From Planctomycetota bacterium (GTDB lineage: Bacteria > Planctomycetota > Phycisphaerae > UBA1845 > Fen-1342), in assembly GCA_018814045.1 (NCBI GenBank), contig JAHJAR010000030.1, forward strand, positions 1 through 33,746: a DNA stretch of 33,746 nt, given 5' to 3'. Position numbers and translations under genes: made by a program. Numbering within the stretch: the first letter of the stretch is position 1; every line of letters begins with the position of its first letter. Of this stretch, positions 25,140 to 33,549 are shown in pieces. The notes beneath the pieces were generated by a model. It was given only the letters and a program-made list of their open reading frames with translations, did no database searches and was not told where the DNA came from.

Positions 25140-25769
25140 ATGAACGGAAAGTGGCTGGCAGGTTTGCTGGGTGGTGTGCTTGCCGGAGCGGTCGTCTTCT
25201 CGGTGACCAGCGCGTTGCTGGCACAGAATACCGGAATGCGCATCAGTGGGCAGGTGGCCTGCGTCGACGTCGTCAAGGCCTTCAACGAGTATCAACGGCA
25301 GAAGGACCTGAACGAAGAGATGAAGCAGTTGCAGCAGGAGTTGCAGCAAGAAGACGAGCAGCGCCGCCAGAAGATCGACGAGTTGCAGGCCACCGTTCAG
25401 GCCATGGACGAACAGGATCCGGCGTACGTGCAGCGCATGCAGGAGTGGTTCGAGCTACAGGTGGAGTACAAGACCTGGGGCGAGCTCAAGCAGGCGCATC
25501 TGACCCGTGAGGTTGGCCTGTGGTCGGGGAAAATGTACCAGGAGATCGTGCAGGCGACGGCAGCCATCGCCCAGAACGACGGCTACACGCTGGTGCTCTA
25601 CCGGGATGAGTTCCAGTTGGTGGCTGATCCGCAAGCGGTCCAGGAGCAGATTCGCATGCGGAAACTGCTCTATGCCCATCCGTCGCTCGACATTACGCAG
25701 GCCGTCCTGGACAAGCTCAACGCCGACTACCGGGCGCAGGCACAGCAGAAGATGCTCCGTATCCCGTGA
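25140..25769 (+). CDS. Skp/OmpH-like periplasmic chaperone
   Basis: A 209-residue protein. An N-terminal signal/anchor segment (about 5-28) is followed by VACVDVVKAFNEYQR, the usual beginning of the OmpH/Skp domain, and by a long Gln/Glu/Lys-rich coiled coil (about 48-95). The C-terminal part (DGYTLVLYRDE) is again typical. Skp-like proteins escort unfolded outer-membrane proteins through the periplasm. ATG 25140 has AAGGAG (25129-25134) at good spacing. It lies directly upstream of lpxD, as in many Gram-negative genomes, which supports the assignment. A different periplasmic coiled-coil protein remains possible. Confidence 0.8.
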   Translation: MNGKWLAGLLGGVLAGAVVFSVTSALLAQNTGMRISGQVACVDVVKAFNEYQRQKDLNEEMKQLQQELQQEDEQRRQKIDELQATVQAMDEQDPAYVQRMQEWFELQVEYKTWGELKQAHLTREVGLWSGKMYQEIVQATAAIAQNDGYTLVLYRDEFQLVADPQAVQEQIRMRKLLYAHPSLDITQAVLDKLNADYRAQAQQKMLRIP

Positions 25770-25785
25770 GAAGCGGACGCGGCAG

Positions 25786-26847
25786 ATGTCCCAAGAGCGA
25801 ACACTGACGGTAGCCGAACTGGCCCGCTGTGTGGAGGGCGTAGTCGAGGGCGACGGCACGCGCATCATCCGGACACTCGCCCCGCTCGGGCAGGCCGGTG
25901 CGGACGCGGTCTCCTGGCTGGGCAACCCGTCCTACCTGCCGCGCCTGGCTGAGTCCCGGGCCGGTGCCGTGATCGTCCCGGCGGAGTGCGTGGCGCCGCC
26001 CGGTCGGACGGTGATCCGGGTGGACGATCCGGACTTGGCGATGTGTGCTGCGCTGGCGGCGCTGGCGCCGCCGCCGGACACGGTACCGGAGGGGGTGGAT
26101 CCGACCGCGGTGTTGTCGGCGGGTGTGGAAGTTGCCCCCGGGGCGGCGGTCGGGGCGCACGTGTATCTGGGGCCGCAGGCCCGCGTCGGTGCGGGCACTA
26201 TGCTGTATCCGGGTGTGTATGTCGGCGCGCATGTGGCCATCGGGCGCGGTTGCGTGCTGTGGCCCAACGTCGTCGTGCGCGAATACGCGACCATCGGCGA
26301 CCGGGTCATCATTCACCCGAACGTCACGCTCGGGGCCGACGGTTTTGGGTACCTGCAGCGCGCCGGGAGGCACGTCAAGATTCCGCAGATCGGGCGCGTC
26401 GTCATTGAGGATGACGTCGAAATCGGCGCCAATAGCGCCGTCGACCGGGCGCGCAGCGGTGTTACGCGCATCCGCCGCGGTACGAAGATTGATAACCTGG
26501 TGCAAGTGGGCCACAATGTTGAGGTTGGCGAAGATTGCCTGATCGTCGCGCAGAGCTGCATGGGCGGATCCGCCGAGCTGGGGCAGCACGTCGTCCTGGC
26601 CGTACAGGCGGGCGTGTCCGACCACGTGCGCCTGGGCGACGGCGTGCAGGTCGCGGCTCAGTCCGCCGTGATGCGAGATTTCTCCGCCGGGCGCGTCTTG
26701 CGCGGGACGCCGGCGACGGACCACACGGCCTTCGCGCGGCAGCAGATTGGCCTGCGCAGGCTGCCGAAGTTGATCGAGCAGATGCGCGCATTGGCCAGAC
26801 GGGTCGAAGAGCTTGAGTCGGCAACAGACGATACAGAACGAGGTTGA
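25786..26847 (+). CDS. lpxD: UDP-3-O-(3-hydroxyacyl)glucosamine N-acyltransferase
   Basis: A 353-residue left-handed beta-helix enzyme that adds the N-linked acyl chain in lipid A synthesis. The uridine-binding N-terminal domain (about 1-100) is followed by hexapeptide repeats (about 105-300), with HPNVTLGADGFGYLQ (177-191) and DNLVQVGHNVEVG (236-248), where H243 corresponds to the catalytic His239 of E. coli. A C-terminal helix (LPKLIEQMRALARRVEELE) is as expected. ATG 25786 follows the skp-like stop by 16 bases. Its end overlaps the lpxC-fabZ start by 35 bases. Confidence 0.95.
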   Translation: MSQERTLTVAELARCVEGVVEGDGTRIIRTLAPLGQAGADAVSWLGNPSYLPRLAESRAGAVIVPAECVAPPGRTVIRVDDPDLAMCAALAALAPPPDTVPEGVDPTAVLSAGVEVAPGAAVGAHVYLGPQARVGAGTMLYPGVYVGAHVAIGRGCVLWPNVVVREYATIGDRVIIHPNVTLGADGFGYLQRAGRHVKIPQIGRVVIEDDVEIGANSAVDRARSGVTRIRRGTKIDNLVQVGHNVEVGEDCLIVAQSCMGGSAELGQHVVLAVQAGVSDHVRLGDGVQVAAQSAVMRDFSAGRVLRGTPATDHTAFARQQIGLRRLPKLIEQMRALARRVEELESATDDTERG

Positions 26848-28123
26848 GCTGGCGGGCCGAGGCCTGTTCACCGGCCTGCCCGTGACGGTGCGCTTCAAGC
26901 CCGCCGCCGCGGGGAGCGGCATCACGTTCGTGCGCAGCGATCAGCCCAGGCCGGTGCGCATCACAGCCCGCATCGAGAACCTGACCAAACGGGCACGCCG
27001 CACGGCACTGCGCAACGGGACGGTCGCGATCGAGACGGTGGAGCACTGTCTGGCGGCGCTGGGGGGGATGTCGATCGACAACGTCGAGATCGAGTTGGAC
27101 AACGCCGAATTGCCGGCCAGCGACGGCAGTGCTCAACCGTTCGTCGAGCTGCTCGAAGCGGCGGGCATCGTCGAGCAGGAAGCCGAGCGGTATTGCCTCA
27201 AGGTCCGCCAGCCGATTCGCGTCAGCGACGGGGACGCCGAACTTGTGGCCTGGCCGGGCGATGGTGATCGACTGGATCTGATCTACGAGCTGGACTACGG
27301 TGCCGACGGGCCGCTGGCCCGCCAGGTATACGCCTTTTCTTGCGAGCGCGAGCGGTTCGTGCGGGAGATTGCGCCTTCGCGGACCTTCGTGCTGGATGAG
27401 GAAGCCCGCCGCTTGCAGGCCGCCGGTCTGGGGCGGCACCTGACCTACGACGATGTGTTGGTAGTGGGTCCGGCGGGTCCGATCGAGAACGAGTTCCGCT
27501 TTCCGGACGAGTGCGTACGGCACAAGATCCTGGACCTGGTGGGCGACTTGGCGCTGTTGGGCTGCCGCATTGCCGGCCGCGTCTACGCCCGCAAGTCGGG
27601 CCACAACCTCAACCACGAATTGGTGCGTCGCCTGCATGACATGCGCATCGCCGAGCAGTTCGAGCACCGTCTCGGCTTGGCCCCCCGGCTCGACATACGC
27701 ACTGTGCAGCGTGTTCTGCCGCACCGTTATCCGATGTTGCTGGTCGATCGCGTGCTCGAACTCGAAGGCGACCGGCGCGCGATCGGTGTCAAGAACGTTA
27801 CGATCAACGAGCCCTTCTTTCAGGGCCACTACCCGCGGCAGCCCATTATGCCGGGGGTGCTGATCATCGAGGCGATGGCCCAACTTGGCGGAATCCTCCT
27901 GTCGCAGACGCTCGAGCACACGGGTAAGGTCGCGGTGCTGCTCAGTCTGGACAAGGCCAAGTTTCGCCGTCCGGTCGTGCCTGGCGACCAGTTGATACTG
28001 GAAGCCCAGGCGGTGCGCGTCAAATCGCAGACCGGTCAGGTATTCTGTCGGGCGCGGGTATGCGGCGAGCAAGTCGCCGAAGCGTCGATTCGGTTCATGC
28101 TGGTGGATGCCGACCCAAGCTGA
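26813..28123 (+). CDS. lpxC-fabZ: Bifunctional LpxC deacetylase / FabZ dehydratase
   Basis: A 436-residue fusion. Residues 1-285 are LpxC, the zinc deacetylase that commits to lipid A: TVEHCLAAL (zinc His78), HKILDLVGDLALLG (zinc His237, Asp241) and SGHNLNHELVRRL (His264). Residues about 293-434 are FabZ, the 3-hydroxyacyl-ACP dehydratase: LPHRYPMLLVDRV and FFQGHYPRQPIMPGVLIIEAM with His339 and Glu353. All key residues are present. Such fusions are known in Bacteroidota and Planctomycetota. The start is TTG 26813, inside lpxD, and it matches the LpxC N-terminus (RQQTIQNEVEL). lpxA follows after 11 bases. Confidence 0.93.
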   Translation: MSRQQTIQNEVELAGRGLFTGLPVTVRFKPAAAGSGITFVRSDQPRPVRITARIENLTKRARRTALRNGTVAIETVEHCLAALGGMSIDNVEIELDNAELPASDGSAQPFVELLEAAGIVEQEAERYCLKVRQPIRVSDGDAELVAWPGDGDRLDLIYELDYGADGPLARQVYAFSCERERFVREIAPSRTFVLDEEARRLQAAGLGRHLTYDDVLVVGPAGPIENEFRFPDECVRHKILDLVGDLALLGCRIAGRVYARKSGHNLNHELVRRLHDMRIAEQFEHRLGLAPRLDIRTVQRVLPHRYPMLLVDRVLELEGDRRAIGVKNVTINEPFFQGHYPRQPIMPGVLIIEAMAQLGGILLSQTLEHTGKVAVLLSLDKAKFRRPVVPGDQLILEAQAVRVKSQTGQVFCRARVCGEQVAEASIRFMLVDADPS

Positions 28124-28134
28124 GCACTGAACGA

Positions 28135-29019
28135 ATGAGCGAAATTCACCCGTTAGCGTTTGTGGACCCGAGAGCCGAGCTGGCCGACGACGTGCGCATC
28201 GGGCCATTTTGCCAGGTTGGGCGCGACGTCATGCTTGGACCAGGTTGCGTGCTCCACGGCCAGATCACAATCCTGGGGCCGAGCCAGATCGGCGCGCGCA
28301 ACGTCTTCCATCAGGGCTGTGTCATCGGCGCGGCGCCCCAGGACCTCAAGTACAAGGGCGGGCCCACGCGCCTGGTAGTCGGGGATGACAACATCTTCCG
28401 CGAGCAGGTCACCGTGCATCGCGGCACCGAGGTCGATCGCCAGAGCAACGGGACCACCTGCGTCGGCAATCACAACCTGTTCATGGTGGGGGTGCACATC
28501 GCGCACGACACGGTTGTGCACAACCACGTGATCCTGGCCAACGCCGTCCAGGTGGCCGGGCACGTCAGCATCGAGGATTACGTCAATGTGGGGGGGGCCA
28601 GCGCCATGCACCACTTCGTTACCGTGGGGCGCAACGCGTTCGTGGCGGGTATGACGCGCATCACCCACGATGTGCCGCCCTACGTGAAGGTGCTGGGCTA
28701 CGATGCGGCGGTCCGTGGCGTGAACGTCGAGGGCATGCGCCGTTGGCATATCGCCGACGAGTCGATCGACGCCGTGAAGGAAGCATTTCGTCTGCTATAC
28801 GCGCGGCGCACGGAGCGGTCGCCGGGTCAAACCCTGGCAGCCCTGCGGGAGATCGAGCGGGACGGCTTGTTGGACGATCAGCACGTGCGTTACCTGGTCG
28901 AGTTTCTGCGGCGCAAGCTGGAGATCGGCGTGTTCGGCCGCGTACGCGAGCGCTATCGTGGCGACGTTCCGGAGGATCGCGCGGGGTTCTACCGCGCTGG
29001 AGAGAAGGAGCCAGCCTGA
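28135..29019 (+). CDS. lpxA: UDP-sugar O/N-acyltransferase, first step of lipid A synthesis
   Basis: A 294-residue beta-helix acyltransferase. Conserved segments are QDLKYKGGPTRL, VTVHRGTE, GVHIAHDTVV (catalytic His124, as E. coli His125) and DVPPYVKV...GVNVEGMRR. The position of the E. coli acyl-length ruler Gly173 is also Gly (172). E. coli Gln161 is His (160) here. It is about 30 residues longer than the E. coli protein, mostly at the C-terminus. ATG 28135 lies 11 bases after lpxC-fabZ. Its TGA shares a base with the ATG of the next gene. If that oxidoreductase is GnnA, this enzyme may accept a 3-amino sugar, giving amide-linked acyl chains. Confidence 0.94.
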   Translation: MSEIHPLAFVDPRAELADDVRIGPFCQVGRDVMLGPGCVLHGQITILGPSQIGARNVFHQGCVIGAAPQDLKYKGGPTRLVVGDDNIFREQVTVHRGTEVDRQSNGTTCVGNHNLFMVGVHIAHDTVVHNHVILANAVQVAGHVSIEDYVNVGGASAMHHFVTVGRNAFVAGMTRITHDVPPYVKVLGYDAAVRGVNVEGMRRWHIADESIDAVKEAFRLLYARRTERSPGQTLAALREIERDGLLDDQHVRYLVEFLRRKLEIGVFGRVRERYRGDVPEDRAGFYRAGEKEPA

Positions 29020-30086
29020 TGAACGACGCTCTGCCCGTGGCGGTTATTGGCGCCGGCCATATGGGCCGGCACCACGTGCGGGTCTATTCCGAGATGGCCG
29101 CGGCCCGGCTGGTGGCGGTCATCGATACGGATATCGACCGGGCGCGCGCCCTGGCCGAGCCCCTGAATGTGGCTTACGCCGACCGCCTGACCCCCGAACT
29201 GGGCGACGTGGCGGCGGTCACCGTGGCGGTGCCAACGGTCAGGCACCTCGAGGTGGCCCGCCCACTGCTGGAGCGCGGCATAGGTGTGCTGGTCGAGAAG
29301 CCGCTCGCGTCAAACGTGGCCGACGCCGAGGAGATCGCGGTCCTGGCCGAGCGGCACAAGGCCGTCGTCCAGGTGGGGCACACCGAGCGTTTCAACCCGG
29401 CGGTGCGCGCCGTGGAACGGCTGAGGTTGCAGCCCAAGTTCGTCGAGACCCACCGCATCAGCCCCTTCACGTTTCGATCGGCCGATGTTGGTGTGGTTTT
29501 CGACATGATGATCCACGACATCGACATCATGCTGCACCTGGTGCGCGACGAGGTCGAACGCGTCGACGCGGTGGGCGTAAACGTGCTCGGCCCACACGAG
29601 GATATCGCCAATGCACGCGTGCAGTGCCGCGGGGGAGCGGTAGCCAACCTGACCGCGTCGCGGCTGGCCCTTAAGACCGAGCGCAAGCTGCGCGTCTTCT
29701 GCGAGCACGCCTACGTCTCGCTCGACTATCAGCAAAAAGGCGGTATCGCCATCACGCTCGACAAGAACCTCGACATCCTAAAGCTGGCCCGCGAGCGCAA
29801 CATCGAGGACCTGTCACAACTGGCGGGGCAGGATTTCGGCAAGCTGGTCCGCGTGGAGCCGCTGGTCATCGAGGCCAAAGATGCCCTTCAGGATGAGCTC
29901 GAGACCTTCCTGGATTGCGTGCGCAACCGAAAGCGCCCACCCGTCAGCGCCAGCGATGGCGTGGCGGCCGTGCGACTGGCCGCGATGATCGTGGATTCCC
30001 TGAGCAGCCACTGCTGGGACGGCGATGCCAGCGGCCGCATTGGCCTCTCGGCGGATATCGTCGGGCGCATGGCTGAGACCCGCTGA
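29019..30086 (+). CDS. Gfo/Idh/MocA oxidoreductase, candidate UDP-GlcNAc 3-oxidase (GnnA-like)
   Basis: A 355-residue NAD(P)-dependent sugar oxidoreductase. The cofactor site is AVIGAGHMGRHHV (8-20), the family motif is EKPLAS (93-98), and the active-site helix reads VFDMMIHDIDIM, with Asp, His and Asp in place. It starts in a TGATG overlap with lpxA and has AGAAGGAG upstream. In Acidithiobacillus and relatives, gnnA/gnnB near lpxA convert UDP-GlcNAc to the 3-amino sugar used by LpxA. This position makes a GnnA role plausible, but no DegT-type aminotransferase (GnnB) follows; the cluster ends here. A general Gfo/Idh/MocA dehydrogenase is the alternative. Confidence 0.85.
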   Translation: MNDALPVAVIGAGHMGRHHVRVYSEMAAARLVAVIDTDIDRARALAEPLNVAYADRLTPELGDVAAVTVAVPTVRHLEVARPLLERGIGVLVEKPLASNVADAEEIAVLAERHKAVVQVGHTERFNPAVRAVERLRLQPKFVETHRISPFTFRSADVGVVFDMMIHDIDIMLHLVRDEVERVDAVGVNVLGPHEDIANARVQCRGGAVANLTASRLALKTERKLRVFCEHAYVSLDYQQKGGIAITLDKNLDILKLARERNIEDLSQLAGQDFGKLVRVEPLVIEAKDALQDELETFLDCVRNRKRPPVSASDGVAAVRLAAMIVDSLSSHCWDGDASGRIGLSADIVGRMAETR

Positions 30087-30185
30087 ACGAGCACTTCCGC
30101 ACGCTTCGCGTTAGGACCACAGTAAGCGTCCGGTGAACCCCGTCTTCGAATCGGCGGCGTCTTGATGCACCATGGCTTCGCGAGA

Positions 30186-30378
30186 GGAGACCTGGCGTTG
30201 AAAGGAAACGGGGCGATCGTGGGGTGGGGAGACAACACGTACTGGCAATGCGACATTCCAGTCCCCAATGCAGATTTCGTGGCCGTCGCCGGGGGCAACT
30301 GGCACAGCCTGGGGCTGAATGAAGGTCGATGGCTCGATCGTGGCTTGGGGCTCAAAGAGGTTGGGGGATCGGTTCTAG
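30186..30378 (+). pseudogene. Decayed RCC1-repeat protein fragment
   Basis: The 421-base gap between the oxidoreductase and the C25 peptidase contains a relic of RCC1-type repeats. One frame gives LALKGNGAIVGWGDN..YWQCDIPVPNADFVAVAGGNWHSLGLNE (to 30323). After a frameshift the next repeat continues as KVDGSIVAWGSKR (30322-30360) and stops at TAG 30376. RCC1 repeats of this style form beta-propeller exported proteins in planctomycetes. Only one and a half repeats survive. The rest of the gap holds a possible promoter and the leader of the peptidase gene. Confidence 0.7.
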
Positions 30379-30395
30379 TAACAGCAAGCTGCTAT

Positions 30396-30404
30396 TGATA
30401 TACT
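30396..30404 (+). promoter_or_regulatory. Possible extended -10 promoter for the C25 peptidase gene
   Basis: TGATATACT is an extended -10 (TGn + TATACT, five of six consensus) about 104 bases upstream of the C25 peptidase start. No good -35 is visible, which is tolerated with an extended -10. The AT-rich surroundings differ from the flanking sequence. Start-site data would decide. Confidence 0.35.
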
Positions 30405-30507
30405 GGTGCGTGAGGCTGGACACCCACTGTAGGTGCCCAATGCGTTGGCTTGGGAGAGGTGTGGTTAGAGGGGAACCGCGTCTGCCGTAACGAAAGGAGA
30501 GTCCGGG

Positions 30508-33399
30508 ATGGAATTTCCGATGTATCGCAAGAGTGGACAGGCCGTGTTTGGGCTCACAGCACTGCTGGTCGTCGTTGCCTGCGCGCTCGCACCACCCGCC
30601 TTTGGGCAGCTCGCGGGAGCCGGCGACGCGGCCATAACGGCGGACTATTCGTTCGACCGTCCGGAAGTTGTGGAAGTCATGCTCGGGGGGACACGCTATC
30701 ATCGCGTGAGCATGCCAAACTGCCCTAATGGTGGAGATATCGGACAGCCGGCACTGCCCGCGATGGGGGCGCGAATCCTCCTGCCATTCGGTGCCGCAGT
30801 TTCATCGATTGAGGTTGTACCCGGCGAGCGGGTTCTGCTTGGTAGCGGTTTCTTCGTCGAGCCGGTGGGGTACCCCGTGAAGCTGTCGGACGGTCGCGAG
30901 GCGGTCAAACCACTGACGCCGGACATGCTCATCTACGGCTCTGACGAGGCCTTTCCGCAGACACGCTTCGTGGACGTCGGGACGTTCGGTTTCCGCGGGT
31001 ACCAGATATTGACGCTGAGGCTTCAGCCGGTGGAGTACGTTCCGAGCACCGGCGAGCTGTATTACTACCCGCAGTTGACGGTCGTCGTGAACACTGTCGA
31101 TACGGGCGAGGTCTCCGCACTGTTCCGCGGATTGCCGAAGGACGTCGCGGAGGTTGTCGGCAAGGTCGATAACCCAGAGGTAGCCAACACGTACACGAAG
31201 CCGGGCCCGCTCGGCGGACGCGGCTACGACCTGCTGATCCTGACGACCTCTGCGCTTAGCAGCTCGTTTCAGCCGCTCAAGTCGTACCACGATGCTAACG
31301 GCATCATGACCGAGATTCACACTACTGCCGACGTGGGCAGCACCGATCCGGACGACATTCGGGCTTACATCACGACGGCCTACCAGAGCGATGGGATCGG
31401 GTATGTGATCATCGGCGCCGACGATGACATCATCCCGGCCAAGAACCTGTACGTTCAGGCCTGGGCCGGCGGCGACGTCGAGACCGCTATGCCGGGTGAC
31501 ATCTACTTCGGTTGTCTGGACGGCACCTGGAACTATGACGGCGATTCCTACTGGGGCGAGCCCACGGACGGCGACGGCGGCGGCGACGTCGACCTGGTTG
31601 CCGAGGTCTACGTGGGCCGGGCCGCGGTCGGAAACACGACCGAGGCCACGCGTTTCGTCGACAAGGTTCTGTGGTATCTGGGCGGCGGGCATTCCCGGCC
31701 GGAGAAGGTCTTGATGGTCGGTGAATACCTCGGCTTCGGCGGAGTCTCGGACTACGCCGGCAACATGATGGATCAGATAATCGACGGCTCGAGCGCCGAT
31801 GGATACACAACCGTCGGTATTCCCTCCGGTATCTACGACATCGACACGCTGTACGAGCGCGACGGATCCTGGTCGCAATCGGACCTGGTCACGCGCATCA
31901 ACGCCGGCCTGCACGTGATCAACCATCTTGGGCACGGTAGCCCGGATTACGCGATGAAGCTGTACGACAGCGACATCATCGCCGACCTGACGAACGACGA
32001 TCTTTGCTTCGTTTACTCGCAGACCTGCCTGGCTGGGCATTTCGATGGGACGGATTGCTGGGCCGAGTACATGAACATCAAGACGGACAACGGCGGCTTC
32101 GGCGTGGTGATGAACGCGCGTTATGGCTGGGGATCGAGCTATAGCACCGACGGGCCTTCGCAGCGGTTTGACCGCGAGTTTTGGGACGCCGTGTTCGGCG
32201 AAGGCTTGCAGCAGCTTGGCCCAGCGAACCACGATTCCAAAGAGGACAATATCTACCGCATCAGCGACTCCTGCATGCGCTGGTGCACATACGAGCTGAA
32301 CCTGTTCGGTGATCCGACCGTGCGAATTCAGGGCGTTGAATTGCCGCTGCAAATCAGCTTCCCCGCTGGCCTGCCGACGGTGCTGACTCCAGGTGAAGAC
32401 ACGGATATCTCGGTTCAGATCGACCCGGGCGACGAGGCGTACGTATCCGGCTCGGGCACGCTGCACTACCGCTACGACGGCGGGACCTACCTCACTTCGG
32501 CGTTGACGCACGTCGGCGGCTACCTCTATCAGGCCACGCTGCCGCCGGCGGACTGCGACGATACCCCCGAGTTCTTCTTCAGCGCTGAGGGTACCGTGAG
32601 CGGTGTCGTGTACGAGCCCGCCGGCGCGCCCGGGAGCACTTACACAGCCGACGTTGGCGAGTTGGTGGTTATCTTCGAGGACGCTTTTGAGTCCGACCAG
32701 GGCTGGACCGTCTACGCGGGTGCGGATACCGGCAACTGGGAGCGGGCCGATCCGCAGGAGGTCGACTCCGGTGGCACGATCACGCAGCCGGGCGACGACC
32801 ACACCGCGAGCGGCACGCTGTGCTACGTTACTGGCCCACTGGCCGGCTCGGGTGCGGGCTCCTACGACGTGGACGGAGGTCCGAGTCGTCTGACGTCGCC
32901 GGTCTTTGACCTCGAAGATACGGATGCTGTTGTGAGCTACTGGCGCTGGTATCACATCAGTACGGTGTTGGACGACGAGTTGCTCGTACAGGTGTCGAAC
33001 GGTGGGAGCTGGGTCACGGTGGAGTCGATCACCAATCGCGAGACATGGACATACGCCGAGTGGAGCGTGAGCGACTACGTGACGCCGACGGCGACGGTGC
33101 AGGTGCGTTTCGTCGTGGACGACAGCCCGAACAACTCGCTGGTCGAGGCCTTGATTGACGACTTCAAAGTCGAGGTGCTCACCTGCACGCCGCAGAACGA
33201 GGTCGGTGACCTGAACTGCGACGGGGCCATCAACGGGTTCGACATTGACCCCTTTGTATTGGTGATCGGCAGCGAACCGCCCTACACGGATTACTACAGC
33301 CAGTATCCCGACTGTGACCACATGCTGGCCGACACCAACGGTGACGGTGTGGTTAACGGGTTCGATATTGACGCGTTCGTGGCCTTGCTCGGCGGTTAG
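30508..33399 (+). CDS. Secreted gingipain-like C25 cysteine peptidase with C-terminal dockerin repeats
   Basis: A 963-residue secreted protein. The signal peptide (about 1-34) is followed by a propeptide-like region (about 40-225) and the C25 peptidase domain (about 235-610). The catalytic dyad is visible: His476 in NHLGHGSPDY and Cys507 in SQTCLAGHF, spaced as in gingipains. A beta-sandwich region (about 615-720) leads to a jelly-roll, cleaved-adhesin-like domain (FEDAFESDQGWTVYAG, about 725-890). The end has two Ca-binding dockerin-type repeats, DLNCDGAINGFDIDPF and DTNGDGVVNGFDIDAF. AAAGGAGA (30493-30500) precedes ATG 30508. The protein likely digests extracellular protein and may attach to a scaffold or the cell surface through the dockerin part. 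Substrate specificity is not readable. Confidence 0.9.
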   Translation: MEFPMYRKSGQAVFGLTALLVVVACALAPPAFGQLAGAGDAAITADYSFDRPEVVEVMLGGTRYHRVSMPNCPNGGDIGQPALPAMGARILLPFGAAVSSIEVVPGERVLLGSGFFVEPVGYPVKLSDGREAVKPLTPDMLIYGSDEAFPQTRFVDVGTFGFRGYQILTLRLQPVEYVPSTGELYYYPQLTVVVNTVDTGEVSALFRGLPKDVAEVVGKVDNPEVANTYTKPGPLGGRGYDLLILTTSALSSSFQPLKSYHDANGIMTEIHTTADVGSTDPDDIRAYITTAYQSDGIGYVIIGADDDIIPAKNLYVQAWAGGDVETAMPGDIYFGCLDGTWNYDGDSYWGEPTDGDGGGDVDLVAEVYVGRAAVGNTTEATRFVDKVLWYLGGGHSRPEKVLMVGEYLGFGGVSDYAGNMMDQIIDGSSADGYTTVGIPSGIYDIDTLYERDGSWSQSDLVTRINAGLHVINHLGHGSPDYAMKLYDSDIIADLTNDDLCFVYSQTCLAGHFDGTDCWAEYMNIKTDNGGFGVVMNARYGWGSSYSTDGPSQRFDREFWDAVFGEGLQQLGPANHDSKEDNIYRISDSCMRWCTYELNLFGDPTVRIQGVELPLQISFPAGLPTVLTPGEDTDISVQIDPGDEAYVSGSGTLHYRYDGGTYLTSALTHVGGYLYQATLPPADCDDTPEFFFSAEGTVSGVVYEPAGAPGSTYTADVGELVVIFEDAFESDQGWTVYAGADTGNWERADPQEVDSGGTITQPGDDHTASGTLCYVTGPLAGSGAGSYDVDGGPSRLTSPVFDLEDTDAVVSYWRWYHISTVLDDELLVQVSNGGSWVTVESITNRETWTYAEWSVSDYVTPTATVQVRFVVDDSPNNSLVEALIDDFKVEVLTCTPQNEVGDLNCDGAINGFDIDPFVLVIGSEPPYTDYYSQYPDCDHMLADTNGDGVVNGFDIDAFVALLGG

Positions 33400-33420
33400 A
33401 GGCCCCTGTCCCTACTGAAG

Positions 33421-33485
33421 TTCCATCCGCGCCCGTCGCGGTGGAACCCGCTGGGCCAGCCCACCAGGTGGGTCGGCCCAGCGGG
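33421..33485 (+). terminator. Two tandem hairpins downstream of the C25 peptidase gene
   Basis: First hairpin: TTCCATCCGCG (33421-33431) with CGCGGTGGAA (33437-33446), ten pairs and one bulge. Second hairpin: 33447-33464 pairs with 33468-33485 around a CAG loop; 17 of 18 positions pair (one G-U, one A-C mismatch). They start 22 bases after the stop codon. No T-run follows, so a rho-independent terminator is not proven, but a transcription end or mRNA-stabilising structure is likely. The rest of 33400-33549 shows no gene. Confidence 0.6.
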
Positions 33486-33549
33486 CCGCAGAGCGATGAC
33501 CTTGCCCCCAAGAACGAGTCCAGGCGGCGTGTTAGTTCGACTTTCGCAC

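Noticed and set aside
26462..28207. 581-residue minus-strand frame opposite lpxD/lpxC-fabZ
   Set aside because: It crosses the lpxD/lpxC-fabZ boundary antisense to both, with no domain and no ribosome site.
30802..33321. 839-residue minus-strand frame opposite the C25 peptidase gene
   Set aside because: It is a shadow of a gene with signal peptide, catalytic dyad and dockerin repeats; its own sequence is a low-information Val/Arg/His mix.
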